Under the pieces are notes generated by a model, which searched no databases, had not been told where the DNA came from, and saw nothing but the letters and a program-made list of their open reading frames with translations. A stretch of DNA of 64,000 nucleotides from G963668345 sp965206025 (GTDB lineage Bacteria; Acidobacteriota; Terriglobia; Bryobacterales; UBA6623), in assembly GCA_965206025.1 (NCBI GenBank), contig CBDBIU010000005.1, positions 620,001-684,000 of the forward strand, written 5' to 3'. The position numbers and the translations under genes are program-made. Shown piece after piece: positions 8,892 to 18,081 of the stretch. Every line of letters starts with the position of its first letter. Positions within the stretch are counted from its first letter, which is position 1.

Positions 8892-9224
8892 TTATTGGTT
8901 GGAGGCTTCGGCGGTTTCCCCTGGGCGAACCCCGCTGCGAGACTCTAAATCCGCATGGATTGTCCGGTTATCACCACCTCGAAAGCGCATCTTCCGGTCC
9001 CATGGTTCAAAGCCCTTCTTTGTAATGACGACCCGGTGTGGTCCAGGATCGACGCTCAGGGTTGAGGGTGTATTCCCCACATACTCGTCGTCGATTACGA
9101 TTTCCGCTGCCTTCGGTTCGGATGAAACGGTAATCGTAGCCGTCCCAGCGGCAGACTCTGTGGGCTCGGGCGAGGCAGTGCTCAGCCGCAATCCCGGCCT
9201 CCGCGTGGTAGCGGGAAAAGACAT
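8892..9224 (-). pseudogene. PEGA-domain protein fragment
   Basis: The frame encodes one PEGA domain (ITVSSEPKAAEIVIDDEYVG, NTPSTLSVDPGPHRVVITKK, GFEPWDRK) near its C-terminus. PEGA domains usually sit at the end of longer secreted or membrane proteins, so this 111-codon piece (from ATG 9224; the frame stays open to 9326) is probably the 3' end of a lost gene. No signal peptide or membrane segment is seen. It lies divergently beside the RAYT gene, whose arrival may have caused the truncation. Confidence 0.55.
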
Positions 9225-9352
9225 CGCCTTGTGCGGATTTGGCCAGCCTGCTGCGACGAGGCAATTCCTGTCGAATCGCCGCCGCCCCAATTCGAGAGAT
9301 GATCCGGTACGGAATTCACTTGGCATCTGCTATTCTGGTTTTCGATCAACCT

Positions 9353-9922
9353 GTGCCCTCCCGCCATGAGGCGAAGGTTCTCCGCCGCCGGAGCATTCGT
9401 CTTCCAGAGTTTGATTACACCCGAAACGACAGCTATTTCGTCACCGTCTGCGCCGCCAACCAGGCGTTCTTGTTTGGGCGTGTGATCAACGCCGTAATGC
9501 ATCTTTCCCGACTTGGCCAGATCGTCGCCGAGGAATGGCAAAGGACTGTATTGCTGCGACCGTATGTCGAATCGGACGCTTTCACGGTGATGCCCAACCA
9601 CTTCCATGCTCTATTCACTCTTTTGCGCGAAGGGCCGCCGCGGTGGAAGTTCGAGAGCCTGGAAAGCGAGCGTAGCACGCTACGCCCCTACACCTCGACG
9701 CCTCCAGCGGCAGGGTCGGTGGGGGCCATTCTGCGGGCCTTCAAGGCCGCCGTGACCCGGAGAGGGCGGGTCGAGGCAGGGCATCTCGGACCAGTCTGGC
9801 AACGCAACTACTACGAGCACATCATCCGAAACGACCAGGAGTACCTGCGCGCTAGAGATTACATTGCGAGGAACGCTGAGTCGTGGGAGATCGACAAGGA
9901 GAACCCGCAACAGCGCCGTTAA
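9353..9922 (+). CDS. REP-associated tyrosine transposase (RAYT, Y1 family)
   Basis: This protein of about 190 residues is of the IS200/IS605-like Y1 transposase family found as single RAYT genes. The N-terminus RRRSIRLPEFDYTRNDSYFV is typical. The metal-binding histidines are in MPNHFHAL, and the C-terminal helix YEHIIRNDQEYLRARDYI carries the tyrosines, of which the catalytic one is in this segment. The frame is open upstream, but GTG 9353 places the start where the family begins. RAYTs act on REP hairpins preceded by GTAG. A hairpin of that form lies just downstream (9930-9953), and its exact reverse complement lies inside the gene (9671-9691), where it encodes RSTLRPY. No terminal inverted repeats of an IS are seen, as expected for a domesticated RAYT. 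Confidence 0.9.
   Translation: MPSRHEAKVLRRRSIRLPEFDYTRNDSYFVTVCAANQAFLFGRVINAVMHLSRLGQIVAEEWQRTVLLRPYVESDAFTVMPNHFHALFTLLREGPPRWKFESLESERSTLRPYTSTPPAAGSVGAILRAFKAAVTRRGRVEAGHLGPVWQRNYYEHIIRNDQEYLRARDYIARNAESWEIDKENPQQRR
9671..9691 (-). repeat. REP-like hairpin inside the RAYT gene
   Basis: On the minus strand this reads GTAGGGGCG followed by TAGCGTGCTACG, the same 21 bases as the start of the 9930 repeat. It has the GTAG head and palindrome expected for RAYT substrates. It lies within coding sequence without breaking the frame, at about codon 107 from GTG 9353. Confidence 0.75.
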
Positions 9923-9929
9923 CGCCGTT

Positions 9930-9953
9930 GTAGGGGCGTAGCGTGCTACGCCC
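9930..9953 (+). repeat. REP-like hairpin downstream of the RAYT gene
   Basis: A GTAG head is followed by the perfect palindrome GGGCGTAGC-GT-GCTACGCCC. It begins 8 nt after the RAYT stop codon and is in inverted orientation to the copy at 9671-9691, an arrangement like a bacterial interspersed mosaic element. Confidence 0.8.
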
Positions 9954-10194
9954 GAAGTTGGTGAAGGCGAAGCAGGAGCGGTTTGACCGGGGCCCAACAC
10001 TAGAAAATCTGGGGTCACGACCTGCGATGGTGAGACAATCGAGCGAGAACTGGCTCAGCCAGAGCGATGCTCTTGACGGGCCGGGGCCGTGCGAGTTGGC
10101 GTGCTCCTCCTCTGGTTGGCTGCCACAAGTGCACATTGCTACAACGAGAACGAGGTCCTCGTTGGGATGGGTGTACCGGCGACCTCATCAACCC

Positions 10195-11703
10195 ATGCGT
10201 TTCCTATTCCGAGTGTTGCCGCTTCTCGGAGCCTTATTCGTAGGGCTCCCTGGCGTCGAACTTCATTCGGCTCAGGTCCCTGTGTGGGTGCAAGGGACGG
10301 TCTACCTTCGCGAGGCAAAGACGAGTAAGCCTCTCTCCCGAGTCTATGTCACGGCACATTCGTTGCAGGGCCGGACGCTGGCAATGATGCGTACCGGCCG
10401 CGATGGCCGCTACCTCCTGGCGGACCTTCCCCGGCGGAGAATCGTATTGACCGCTTCGCGCCCCGGCTATTACACGCATCGTGCCGCGGGGCGGAGCGGT
10501 TCGCGCGTCATTCTCGATTGCTCTTCGGGCTGCGCGACGACAGAGACGGATTTCGACCTGATCCGCGGCGGCGTCATCGGCGGTAGCGTCGTCGACAAGC
10601 TGCAAGAGCCGGTTGAGCGGGTTCAGGTTTCAGCATGGCGTATCAGTTCCGCCGCGGCATCCGGGAGAGCAGATATGCCGCAGGCTGTAACCGACGACCG
10701 GGGAAGCTTCCGTTTGGCCGGGTTGAGGCCCGGTATTTATCGCTTGACGGCCCAGGGCAGGGCCCCTGGTTCAGCAAGAGAAGCGCGGACGATCGAGGTG
10801 AAGGTTGGCGAAAGTGAAATAGTGAAAAACATAGCCATCACGTTGGGGAGCCAAGCCACCTACCAGGTCTCCGGCGTGCTGGTCGGCCCCGGCTTCACCA
10901 AAGGAGGGAGAACACTCCTCAAGCTCGAAGATCTATCGGGTTCGCGACGGAACCTTACTGCTAGAACAGCGGAAGACGGCGGATTTCGCTTCAACGCCGT
11001 TGCCGAAGGCCGCTACCTCGCCTCGGCGACGTTCAGCAAGCGAAACCCCTCTCGCCGCGGGCATCAATTTCTCGACGTCATTGAAGTGCGGGGCGACATA
11101 GACGGGTTGATCCTTCATCCGGCCAGTGCCGGCGTGGTAAGAGGGACAATTCAAATCTCCAGCGGCAGAGTCCCGGCTCGAATCCCGCTGCTCCTTTCTT
11201 CCAACGAGGGGTTCGGCAGTCGTCACTTTTTTGTCAGGACGGTGGAGCCGCGGTTCGAAGTAGGGGACCTTTTTCCTGGGTCTTATCGTGTCGAAGCGCG
11301 GTCACGGCAGCTCTACGTGAAGGGGGTTCGCCAGGGCGAAGACATTGTCCCCGCCGATGACGTTACGGTCTCGTCGGGGACCAATGAGCTGGTGATCGTG
11401 GTCGCGGCGGACCAGAGCAAAGTCTACGGAAAGATTCGCTCGCCGCACGGCAGTGAGCCGCTACCCCACGCGCGCGTCGCTCTCGACGGTGCGAGCGGCA
11501 AGTTGTCGGTCCTGGCGGACCAGAGGGGGCGTTTTATTTTCGAGAGGGTCATTCCCGGCGAGTATAGGATCTGTGCCTGGAGCGACATCCCAGCGGACGA
11601 GGTCGAAGATGAGATACGCTGGGAGCAAGCCGGCTGCGCCAACAAAATCATTCCCGTCGAACCCGACAGTCAGGTGGAAATCGATATGAGAGCCGCGCCG
11701 TGA
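10195..11703 (+). CDS. Secreted carboxypeptidase-regulatory-like domain protein
   Basis: From ATG 10195 the protein has 502 residues and a clear signal peptide (MRFLFRVLPLLGALFVGLPG). The remainder consists of several beta-sandwich modules of the carboxypeptidase regulatory-like type: GTVYLREAKTSKPLSRVYVT with DGRYLLADLPRRRIVLTASR, a second beginning GGSVVDKLQEPVERVQVSAW with GSFRLAGLRPGIYRLTAQGR, and a last near the C-terminus (HARVALDGASGK, RGRFIFERVIPGEYRICAWS). No catalytic motif is seen. Such proteins are abundant in Acidobacteria, and their role (binding, adhesion or transport) is unknown. The frame is open further upstream to 9943, but that part lacks a signal peptide. The stop overlaps the GTG start of the next gene by 4 nt, so the two paralogous genes are probably translationally coupled. 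Confidence 0.88.
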   Translation: MRFLFRVLPLLGALFVGLPGVELHSAQVPVWVQGTVYLREAKTSKPLSRVYVTAHSLQGRTLAMMRTGRDGRYLLADLPRRRIVLTASRPGYYTHRAAGRSGSRVILDCSSGCATTETDFDLIRGGVIGGSVVDKLQEPVERVQVSAWRISSAAASGRADMPQAVTDDRGSFRLAGLRPGIYRLTAQGRAPGSAREARTIEVKVGESEIVKNIAITLGSQATYQVSGVLVGPGFTKGGRTLLKLEDLSGSRRNLTARTAEDGGFRFNAVAEGRYLASATFSKRNPSRRGHQFLDVIEVRGDIDGLILHPASAGVVRGTIQISSGRVPARIPLLLSSNEGFGSRHFFVRTVEPRFEVGDLFPGSYRVEARSRQLYVKGVRQGEDIVPADDVTVSSGTNELVIVVAADQSKVYGKIRSPHGSEPLPHARVALDGASGKLSVLADQRGRFIFERVIPGEYRICAWSDIPADEVEDEIRWEQAGCANKIIPVEPDSQVEIDMRAAP

Positions 11704-13307
11704 AACGACTCTTCCCATTCGTTCTGGCGGCCTGTGTGATGGGGGCGGCCCAGGGCGCCAGCGAGGAGCCGAAAGGGCGGATTGCCGGCTCCGTTCGCTC
11801 CGCGACGACCGGCGAGCCCTTGAGAAGCGCGCTGATTTCCCTCCACCGATCCTATTCATCCCAAGGATTCTCGCGAACCACGACCAGCGGACCGCAGGGC
11901 GATTTTGTCTTCTTAGGCCTTCTCGCCGGCAGGTACAACCTTACCCTTCGAAAGAGCGGATACCGCACGCTGAGAGGGAGCGCGGCCCGGCTGACTCTGC
12001 GCGACAAGCAACAGGCGAGCAATGTTGTTTTTCAGCTCTGGCCGCAACGCGCCATCTCCGGACGCGTGGTCGATTCGGAGGGGGAGCCTGTACCCGAGGC
12101 GCAAGTGAGAGCCTATGTTCTTCTGCACCAAGAAACGGGAGTCAAACTGTCGCTCGCCGGCAAGGCGAAGAGCAACGATTTGGGCGAATATCGCATCTAC
12201 GGTCTGCCGGCGGGGAAGTATCTGGCAGAAGTGTGGCCGCCGCGCGAAGGCACGCCGGCCGGGGAATATTACGCCGCGACAGCAGCTGCGTTCTATCCAA
12301 ACGCGCCGGCGCCGGCACAGGCCCTTCCCGTCAAGGTGCGTTGGGGCCAGGAACTCAACGGCATCGATCTGGAGCTTTCAGAGAGTGTTACTTACTCTGT
12401 CGCCGGTACGGTGGGGGACGCGACGAGGGGAGGGCCGTGCTTTGGTTGCGTCGTCAGCGCTGTCCGAATCGACAGCGGCTTTCTTGTAAGTCTCCCGCAC
12501 ACAGCTCGCGTTTCGTCAAACGGATTCTTCACGCTTCGTGGGCTGAGCCCGGGCGATTACAAGATTATCGCTCGACGCACGGCGGCTGACGAAGTGTCCC
12601 AGCGGCTCGTCACGCTGACAGACGGCAACCTTGAGGATATCGGCCTTGTGGCGGGGCGGGCTCAGCCGGTCTCGGGCGAGATCATACTCGAGGACCCGCC
12701 CGAGGGCGTCGAAGCCAGCAAATGGACCGCGTACGCTTCCTCGACGGTGTTGCCTGAATCTTGGCCCGACGCTAAAGGTCGAATTGGAGAAGACCTGCGG
12801 TTTCGCATGAAGAGCGTCTCCGCGGAAAGCTACCGCTTCGAAGTGCTGGACCTTCCTCCCGGCGCGTATCTCAAGGCGCTGCGGGTGGGCGGTCAAAGGT
12901 TGCCGCGTCCCGAACTGACTGTCCCCGAGGACTTTCCGCTCACAGGCGTTCAGGCGGTGATTGCGTTCGATGCGGCGATGGTTACCGGGCAGGTCAGGCC
13001 GCGGCGGTCGGGAGGCGGCTCCGAGGGGCCCATCGAGGCGCGTGTCGCGCTTATTCCCAAGGCGAACCGAGGCGGTTACGTCACGGCGAAGGCGGTCGAA
13101 ACCACGCCGGACGGCAGTTTCACCTTTGCCTCGGTCGTACCTGGTGCGTACACGTTGTATGCGATGCCCTCCATGAGCGCAGCCCAGGTGATGGATCCCG
13201 CCGTGCAAAGCGCCCTGCGGTCGTACGCACGGGCGGTTGCCGTTGAGCCCGAGGGAAGTATCACGGTCGAGCTTCCCTTGGCCCCCGACCCAGAAGGGAC
13301 CTACTGA
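11700..13307 (+). CDS. Secreted carboxypeptidase-regulatory-like domain protein, second of the pair
   Basis: The protein has 535 residues, starts at GTG 11700 within the GTGA overlap, and has a signal peptide MKRLFPFVLAACVMGAAQGA. Repeated regulatory-like modules follow: GRIAGSVRSATTGEPLRSAL with GDFVFLGLLAGRYNLTLRKS, then SGRVVDSEGEPVPEAQVRAY with GEYRIYGLPAGKYLAEVWPP, an internal SNGFFTLRGLSPGDYKIIAR, and DGSFTFASVVPGAYTLYAMP near the end. It resembles the preceding protein in architecture, so the pair probably arose by duplication. No enzyme motif is visible. A secreted or envelope-associated structural or binding role is the most that can be inferred. Confidence 0.88.
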   Translation: MKRLFPFVLAACVMGAAQGASEEPKGRIAGSVRSATTGEPLRSALISLHRSYSSQGFSRTTTSGPQGDFVFLGLLAGRYNLTLRKSGYRTLRGSAARLTLRDKQQASNVVFQLWPQRAISGRVVDSEGEPVPEAQVRAYVLLHQETGVKLSLAGKAKSNDLGEYRIYGLPAGKYLAEVWPPREGTPAGEYYAATAAAFYPNAPAPAQALPVKVRWGQELNGIDLELSESVTYSVAGTVGDATRGGPCFGCVVSAVRIDSGFLVSLPHTARVSSNGFFTLRGLSPGDYKIIARRTAADEVSQRLVTLTDGNLEDIGLVAGRAQPVSGEIILEDPPEGVEASKWTAYASSTVLPESWPDAKGRIGEDLRFRMKSVSAESYRFEVLDLPPGAYLKALRVGGQRLPRPELTVPEDFPLTGVQAVIAFDAAMVTGQVRPRRSGGGSEGPIEARVALIPKANRGGYVTAKAVETTPDGSFTFASVVPGAYTLYAMPSMSAAQVMDPAVQSALRSYARAVAVEPEGSITVELPLAPDPEGTY

Positions 13308-13447
13308 AGGTAGTCGAGGTCTCCCCCCGGTTATTCGCTCTAGACAAGATAGAGAGCTGTCACTGCCAACCGATATCCCCCCCGCCACGTTTCACCCTGG
13401 CAAGCGCGGGAAGCGCGGGTCAGACACCAGGTGCGACGCCAGAAACT

Positions 13448-13558
13448 TCAGAGCACTGTGCGTTCGAGCTTTAGCTCTTCAGCCTTGTGGATCTCACCCA
13501 TGCCCCCGGAACCGATGCGTTCCAGGATCTTGGGGTGGATGATCCTCCGGTCGATCAC
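13448..13558 (-). pseudogene. Ser/Thr protein kinase N-terminal stub
   Basis: A 36-codon minus-strand frame reads ...HPKILERIGSGGMGEIHKAE, then ELKLERTVL and TGA. This is the glycine-rich nucleotide-binding loop of a PknB-type kinase (IGSGGMG), cut off before the catalytic lysine. No further kinase sequence was found in this region, so it is a remnant. Confidence 0.7.
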
Positions 13559-14780
13559 GACAGTCCAATTCTAGGGGTCGGCTCAGGATGGGCCATTGTC
13601 GCGCCTGTGGGATTACTGGCGAGAACAAGCCTTAGCACCACCTATCCGATCGTAGCACCGTCAAGCCCCTGATCAGACTCGGTTTCGGTCTGCTCGGCGA
13701 CTGGTTGCGGAGACGCAGACGGCTGATTGCTGAATGGGAAATTATTTCTCGACATCTATCTGCCGGCGGTGCCCCGCGAGCGGTCTTTGCATGCCCGAAG
13801 AGTGGGCCAAAGCATGTCTCTTGGCCCGAGCACGAAGTCTGATGTCCGGAGCGGATTCAGGTTACGATTGAGGTTCTGGAGTAGGGGGATTGAGCTCCGG
13901 GTTCACGTTCATCAGTCGAAGTAAAAAGAGAGCCAGCGCAATGCTGGCTCTTGTTTCGTGCCCTTCTCCGCCATCCGCCAGTAGTGGAGGCGGATCAGGG
14001 CGGGCGTGCTCTCTTCCGGTACCTTCTCCGTGGAGATGTGTGTAGTTCTCCTCGCGGAGACGACTCGTTTCGTACCATGCCACGAGCACGCACAGATGAG
14101 CAATGTTGTCCCCTGCGGGGCCGGTGACCAGCAGATTGCCAAGTGGATGCAAGAGGGGGAATTCCCGCCAGCTAAGCCAATCGTAGCACCGCTAAGCTCC
14201 TGATTCAGACAGGCTTTCCCCCTCCGACGACCTTCTGACAGCCTCCGCAACGTGATAAGACGGGAGTTCCCTCAGCCATCGCTTTGAGAGGCGGTTCGTG
14301 GGCGACATGGCACCTCTGTCGAGCCCGGCGGGGGGGTGGTGGCAAGACACAGTGAGGGTTCCTACCCGAACTGTCGCAGCCACATCAAGAGAGCCCAGGC
14401 CTATGCCCATTTTCGGAGTTTGGGTCCGATGGGCCACCGTGGGTGGATGTTTAGCCGCAGCCAGCAACTCTAGGAACACCGTCAACCCCTATCGTTGATG
14501 CTGGTTTCCCTCTCCAGCCTCTGCCCCATGCGCCTCCATCCCAACAGGTGGGGTGCATGCCCGTTTTGAGATTTTGGGTCCCATACCTACCGTGGGTGTA
14601 CATTGGCCTCCCTGCGTCCTGACAGGGCTTGAACCCCTATGAATAAAGACGCTGAAGGTCGCTGGAAGGTCGGAACGTCTGAATCAAATTGGAAATGCGG
14701 GCTAAGAGGGTTCTGGACGGATAGCTAGTGACAACGGTTGTTATCACCAGGTATCGCGACGGTGCTACAATGGCCCCATC
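13559..14780 (-). other. Gene-poor decayed region
   Basis: No convincing gene was found. A minus-strand stretch near 13,912-14,250 looks formerly coding (THISTEKVPEESTPALIRLH, YWRMAEKGTKQEPALRWLSF), but its upstream part (NLLVTGPAGDNIAHL, LVAWYETSRLREENY) lies in another frame. Imperfect direct repeats occur: ATCGTAGCACCG(T/C)(C/T)AAG with nearby bases at about 13,650 and 14,178, and a CCGTGGGTG-containing block at about 14,405 and 14,560. These suggest old tandem duplicates of an unidentified gene. Confidence 0.45.
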
Positions 14781-14822
14781 TTGATCGGCCAAACCGTCAG
14801 CCATTACAAGATCACCGCCACT

Positions 14823-15185
14823 ATGGGTCGGATTCTTGCACTTTGGGTGTTTCTGCTCCCAATCATGCCCGCAGCAGCGGCGAAACTCGACGGGCAATGG
14901 CTGCTTGAGTTTCAAACGGAGGATGGCCAGGGGAAAGCTGAGCTCCGCCTCGACACTGAAGAGTCCGCCCTCAACGTAGAGTTGAGGATTGACAATCACC
15001 GTCTGGTCGGAAAGGCGGCATTCACGGCCAACGAGTTCGAAGTAGACCTGCGGCACGCGGTACAGCCTGGTTCACCGAATCACAGCTCGCGGCTCCTTCT
15101 CAGGGGCCGCCTCGTCGGGGAGCATCTCAGAGGAACCTGGGATGACGGCGAGCCCCAGGGTGAATGGGTGGGAACCCGATACTGA
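14823..15185 (+). CDS. Small secreted protein of unknown function
   Basis: From ATG 14823 the product has 120 residues with a signal peptide (MGRILALWVFLLPIMPAAAA), then a beta-rich body: LDGQWLLEFQTEDGQGKAEL, LDTEESALNVELRIDNHRLV, RGRLVGEHLRGTWDDGE. The pattern suggests a small lipocalin-like or DUF-type barrel, but no family is recognised. The same frame is open to TTG 14781, and those 14 extra codons read MIGQTVSHYKITA, the start of acidobacterial Ser/Thr kinases. The gene therefore seems to sit directly on the stump of a lost kinase gene and may use its promoter. A 456-bp element follows 115 nt downstream. Confidence 0.6.
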   Translation: MGRILALWVFLLPIMPAAAAKLDGQWLLEFQTEDGQGKAELRLDTEESALNVELRIDNHRLVGKAAFTANEFEVDLRHAVQPGSPNHSSRLLLRGRLVGEHLRGTWDDGEPQGEWVGTRY

Positions 15186-15300
15186 CCGAACGGCCTGGCC
15201 GACATCTACGAGGCTCACGGCTCCCTGCTTGAAGCCCTGGGGCATTACCCGCCATTGTTCTCGGTCGCCGGGTCTAACATCGGACCCCGTAAATACAAGT

Positions 15301-15756
15301 GGCTCTTCTGGGATTTTAGTGGCTGGCGGCGGTGAGTGACGGATCCCTCGCCACTGTGAGGCCGACCTCCCGGAGCCTGCTTCGGTGCCATTCAAGGGCT
15401 TCGTGACAACTCTACGGCCCCCAAGGCCGGGCGGCGACTGCGTTGGCCAAAAAGAATTACTGATAAACAAAGGGTTACGAGTAGAGCAAGGCTGCTGGCA
15501 GGTAGTCGTACAGTCTCCCGAAGGCTGTGAAATGCAGATCCACAACTGTCATCCAGTGGCCACACTCAAAGAGATAACTCCCTGTTTATCAGTGTCTTAT
15601 TCCCTTTACGAGTTGCCCACGACCGGACTGGCGTGTAGGGTATTTGGGGATTTCTTGGCCGCCTTTTGGGCTCCGATGTGACTGCGGGCGACGTCGGGTC
15701 GGCAGGATGGAGGAGCCGGCTACCCGTTGGCCACCCACTAAAAACCCGGAAGAGCC
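15301..15756 (+). mobile_element. 456-bp non-autonomous element (MITE), copy 2
   Basis: The copy has the same length and ends as copy 1, with two base differences from it. The perfect 8-bp duplication ATACAAGT lies at 15293-15300 and 15757-15764. It is intergenic, between the small secreted protein gene and the BNR-repeat protein gene. The 98-codon internal frame (15385-15681) is kept, but no transposase is encoded. Confidence 0.93.
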
Positions 15757-16009
15757 ATACAAGTTAGAAGCTCGTAGCTGAGTCTTGCGGTTCATCCGCT
15801 TGACGCGGTGCTTCCGTCATCGAGTGTTGCCGAGAAGAGCTTAAGTATCTACCATTGCAATCACTTACAGTCGATTTTGCCGTTAGCAGCTTCAACCATT
15901 GCGAAAACTAGGGATAAGTGCTTTCGTCAGAAGGTGATGCGGCCGAGTCAGCAACAGTTAATAGCGGAAGCACCGACGAATCGAGGCGCGGCAAGGTTGG
16001 GAGTCCTCA

Positions 16010-17149
16010 ATGAAAAAACTCATTGCTATCGCGACCGTTATCGCAGGCCTGGGAGCGGTCGCCATCGCCGAGCACAATGGCGCCAGAACCCTCAAAAACG
16101 TCATCGTCTACCAGCAGCAAGGGCGCTTCGGCGGCTGGCCGGCCAACCATGGCATGTGGGCATGGGGCGACGAGATCGTGGTCGGGTTCGAGGCGGGCCA
16201 CTACAAATACAGCGAAAGCGGTCATGCGATTGACTACTCGCGGCCGGCCGAGCACCTTCTCGCGCGCAGCCTCGACGGCGGCGAGACGTGGAAGCTCGAA
16301 AAGCCGAAAAGCCTGCTGCCTCCCCCTGGCACCAAGATGGCCAATGTTCCGACCGAGAGTGGGGGAAAGCCGGCGACGGATTGTCCTGGCGGAATCAACT
16401 TCACGCATCCCGACTTCGCGATGACAATCCGCATGGCAAGCCACCAGAACGGGCCGTCGCGCTTCTACTACTCCTATGACCGCGGCAAGAGCTGGTCGGG
16501 GCCGTTCAAGTTTCCGGACTTCGGGGAAGCCGGGCTCGCCGCTCGCACAGACTATCTCGTGAACGGCAAGCACGACCTGACGGCTTTCGTCACCGCGTCC
16601 AAACCAAACGCCCGAGAAGGCCGGCCGATTTGCGTTCGCACGCGCGACGGGGGAAAAACTTGGAACCTGGTTGCCTACATCGGTCCCGAGCCGCCGGGGA
16701 AAGACTACGCCATTATGCCGTCGTCTGTGCGTTTGTCGAAGGACAGCATCCTGACCGTTTTCCGGCGGCGTCATTGGATCGAGGCTTATCGCTCCGATGA
16801 CGGGGGCCGCTGGTGGACGTTTAAAAACATCCCTGTACCGGACACAGGTCGCGGCAACCCGCCGAGCCTCGTCAAGCTCAAGGATGGGCGGCTGGCGATC
16901 ACCTACGGCTTCCGCGATGAGCCGTACGGGATCCGCGCCAAGCTGAGCAGCGACAACGGAGAGACTTGGAGCGACGAGATTGTTCTGCGTGACGACGGGG
17001 GTAATTGGGACCTGGGGTATCCCCGCACGGCTCAGCGGGCGGATGGCAAGATGGTGACCGTCTACTACTTCAACAACACGCCCAGCGCGGAGCGCTACAT
17101 CGCGGGGGCGATTTGGGATCCAGGTACCGGTTCGGGTTTGGCTAAGTAG
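16010..17149 (+). CDS. Secreted BNR-repeat (sialidase-like) protein
   Basis: The protein has 379 residues with a signal peptide (MKKLIAIATVIAGLGAVAIA) and a GGGAG-like ribosome site just upstream. At least four Asp-box (BNR) motifs of the S-x-D-x-G-x-x-W type occur along it: SLDGGETWKL, SYDRGKSWSG, TRDGGKTWNL and SSDNGETWSD, with a variant SDDGGRWWTF. This marks a six-bladed propeller of the exo-sialidase or neuraminidase fold. The arginine triad of true sialidases cannot be assigned from sequence alone, so hydrolase activity is possible but unproven. It is probably periplasmic or secreted and acts on, or binds, glycans. It is a single gene with no evident operon partner, bounded upstream by a 456-bp element and downstream by IS630 debris. 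Confidence 0.82.
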   Translation: MKKLIAIATVIAGLGAVAIAEHNGARTLKNVIVYQQQGRFGGWPANHGMWAWGDEIVVGFEAGHYKYSESGHAIDYSRPAEHLLARSLDGGETWKLEKPKSLLPPPGTKMANVPTESGGKPATDCPGGINFTHPDFAMTIRMASHQNGPSRFYYSYDRGKSWSGPFKFPDFGEAGLAARTDYLVNGKHDLTAFVTASKPNAREGRPICVRTRDGGKTWNLVAYIGPEPPGKDYAIMPSSVRLSKDSILTVFRRRHWIEAYRSDDGGRWWTFKNIPVPDTGRGNPPSLVKLKDGRLAITYGFRDEPYGIRAKLSSDNGETWSDEIVLRDDGGNWDLGYPRTAQRADGKMVTVYYFNNTPSAERYIAGAIWDPGTGSGLAK

Positions 17150-17343
17150 ACTTTTTCTTCGCTGCGTGCGCTGCGACGCCGGCTGCTGGATGGCTTTAGC
17201 TGACCAGCGGTTCCGACGAGGTGCGGTCGAAGAACGAGACTGGGCGATCGGCTCAGTTGGCCTCGGCAGAAGGGCGGCGGATATCTAGTGCAGTGTATCA
17301 CAAATAACTTTACATATAGACGGCCGCGCCGTAGACTTGTTTT

Positions 17344-17715
17344 ATGGGGTTGGCGGCGAAAGCTTTAACCATTACGGATCGCGAAAGAGTGGAGTTGGAA
17401 GATCTGGCGCAAGCGCACTCGACACCTCGGCAGTGGGCTCTGCGTGCGCGCATCATTCTGCTCGCCGCCGCCGGCGTCTCCAACTCCACGATTGCACGGC
17501 GCCTGGAAGTTTCCCGGCCCACAGTGCTCGATTGGCGCAAGCGCTTCGCAGCCGAACGCCTCGACGGCCTCACTTGGGTGCGTCCCGGCCGCGGTCGCAA
17601 GCCCTCGATCCCGGCCGAGAAAGTACGCCGAATCGTCGAGGCCACCTTGCATTCTAGGCCTCCCAACGCGACCCATTGGAGCTGCCGCACGATGGCCCGC
17701 GCGCAAGGCGTCTCG
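17344..17715 (+). pseudogene. IS630-family transposase, N-terminal half
   Basis: This frame encodes the helix-turn-helix half of an IS630 transposase: LRARIILLAAAGVSNSTIAR, RLEVSRPTVLDWRKRFAAER, HWSCRTMARAQGVS. After residue 124 it leaves the family and runs into sequence whose coding strand is the opposite one. The catalytic part is therefore absent in cis. Confidence 0.85.
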
Positions 17716-17727
17716 GCGCCGCGCTTG

Positions 17728-18050
17728 GCATTGCCCGACGACCTTGCCGTCCAGCAGGTTCAGGGCGGCGAATAACGTGGTGGTCCCGTGGCGCTTGTAG
17801 TCGTGCGTCAGCGTGCCGCAACGGCCTTTCTTCAGCGGCAGTCCCGGTTGCGTGCGCTGCAAGGCCTGAATCTGACTCTTCTCGTCGACGCAAAGCACCA
17901 GCGCCTTGTCGGGCGGGTTCATGTAGAGGCCGACGACATCGGTGAGTTTTTCGACGAACCGCCGATCCCGCGAAACCTTGAACGTCTTGATGCGATGGGG
18001 TTGGAGACCGTGGGCGTTCCAGATGCGCTGGACGCTCGCCGATCCGACCG
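17728..18050 (-). pseudogene. IS630-family transposase, middle segment in inverted orientation
   Basis: The minus strand continues where the plus-strand half stops: SVQRIWNAHGLQPHRIKTFK, then VSRDRRFVEKLTDVVGLYMN, LVLCVDEKSQIQALQRTQPG (first catalytic Asp) and HGTTTLFAALNLLDGKVVGQ. The remaining DDE region was not found. The join looks like a 0.33-kb inversion inside one IS630 copy, or two opposed fragments fused. Confidence 0.8.
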
Positions 18051-18081
18051 ACCGCGGCTATCTGTCAAATACGCATAGGTT

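Noticed and set aside
13862..14250. Minus-strand text NLLVTGPAGDNIAHL as an ATP-binding or kinase gene
   Set aside because: The motif is not a proper P-loop, and the frame changes partway; kept only as a decayed region.
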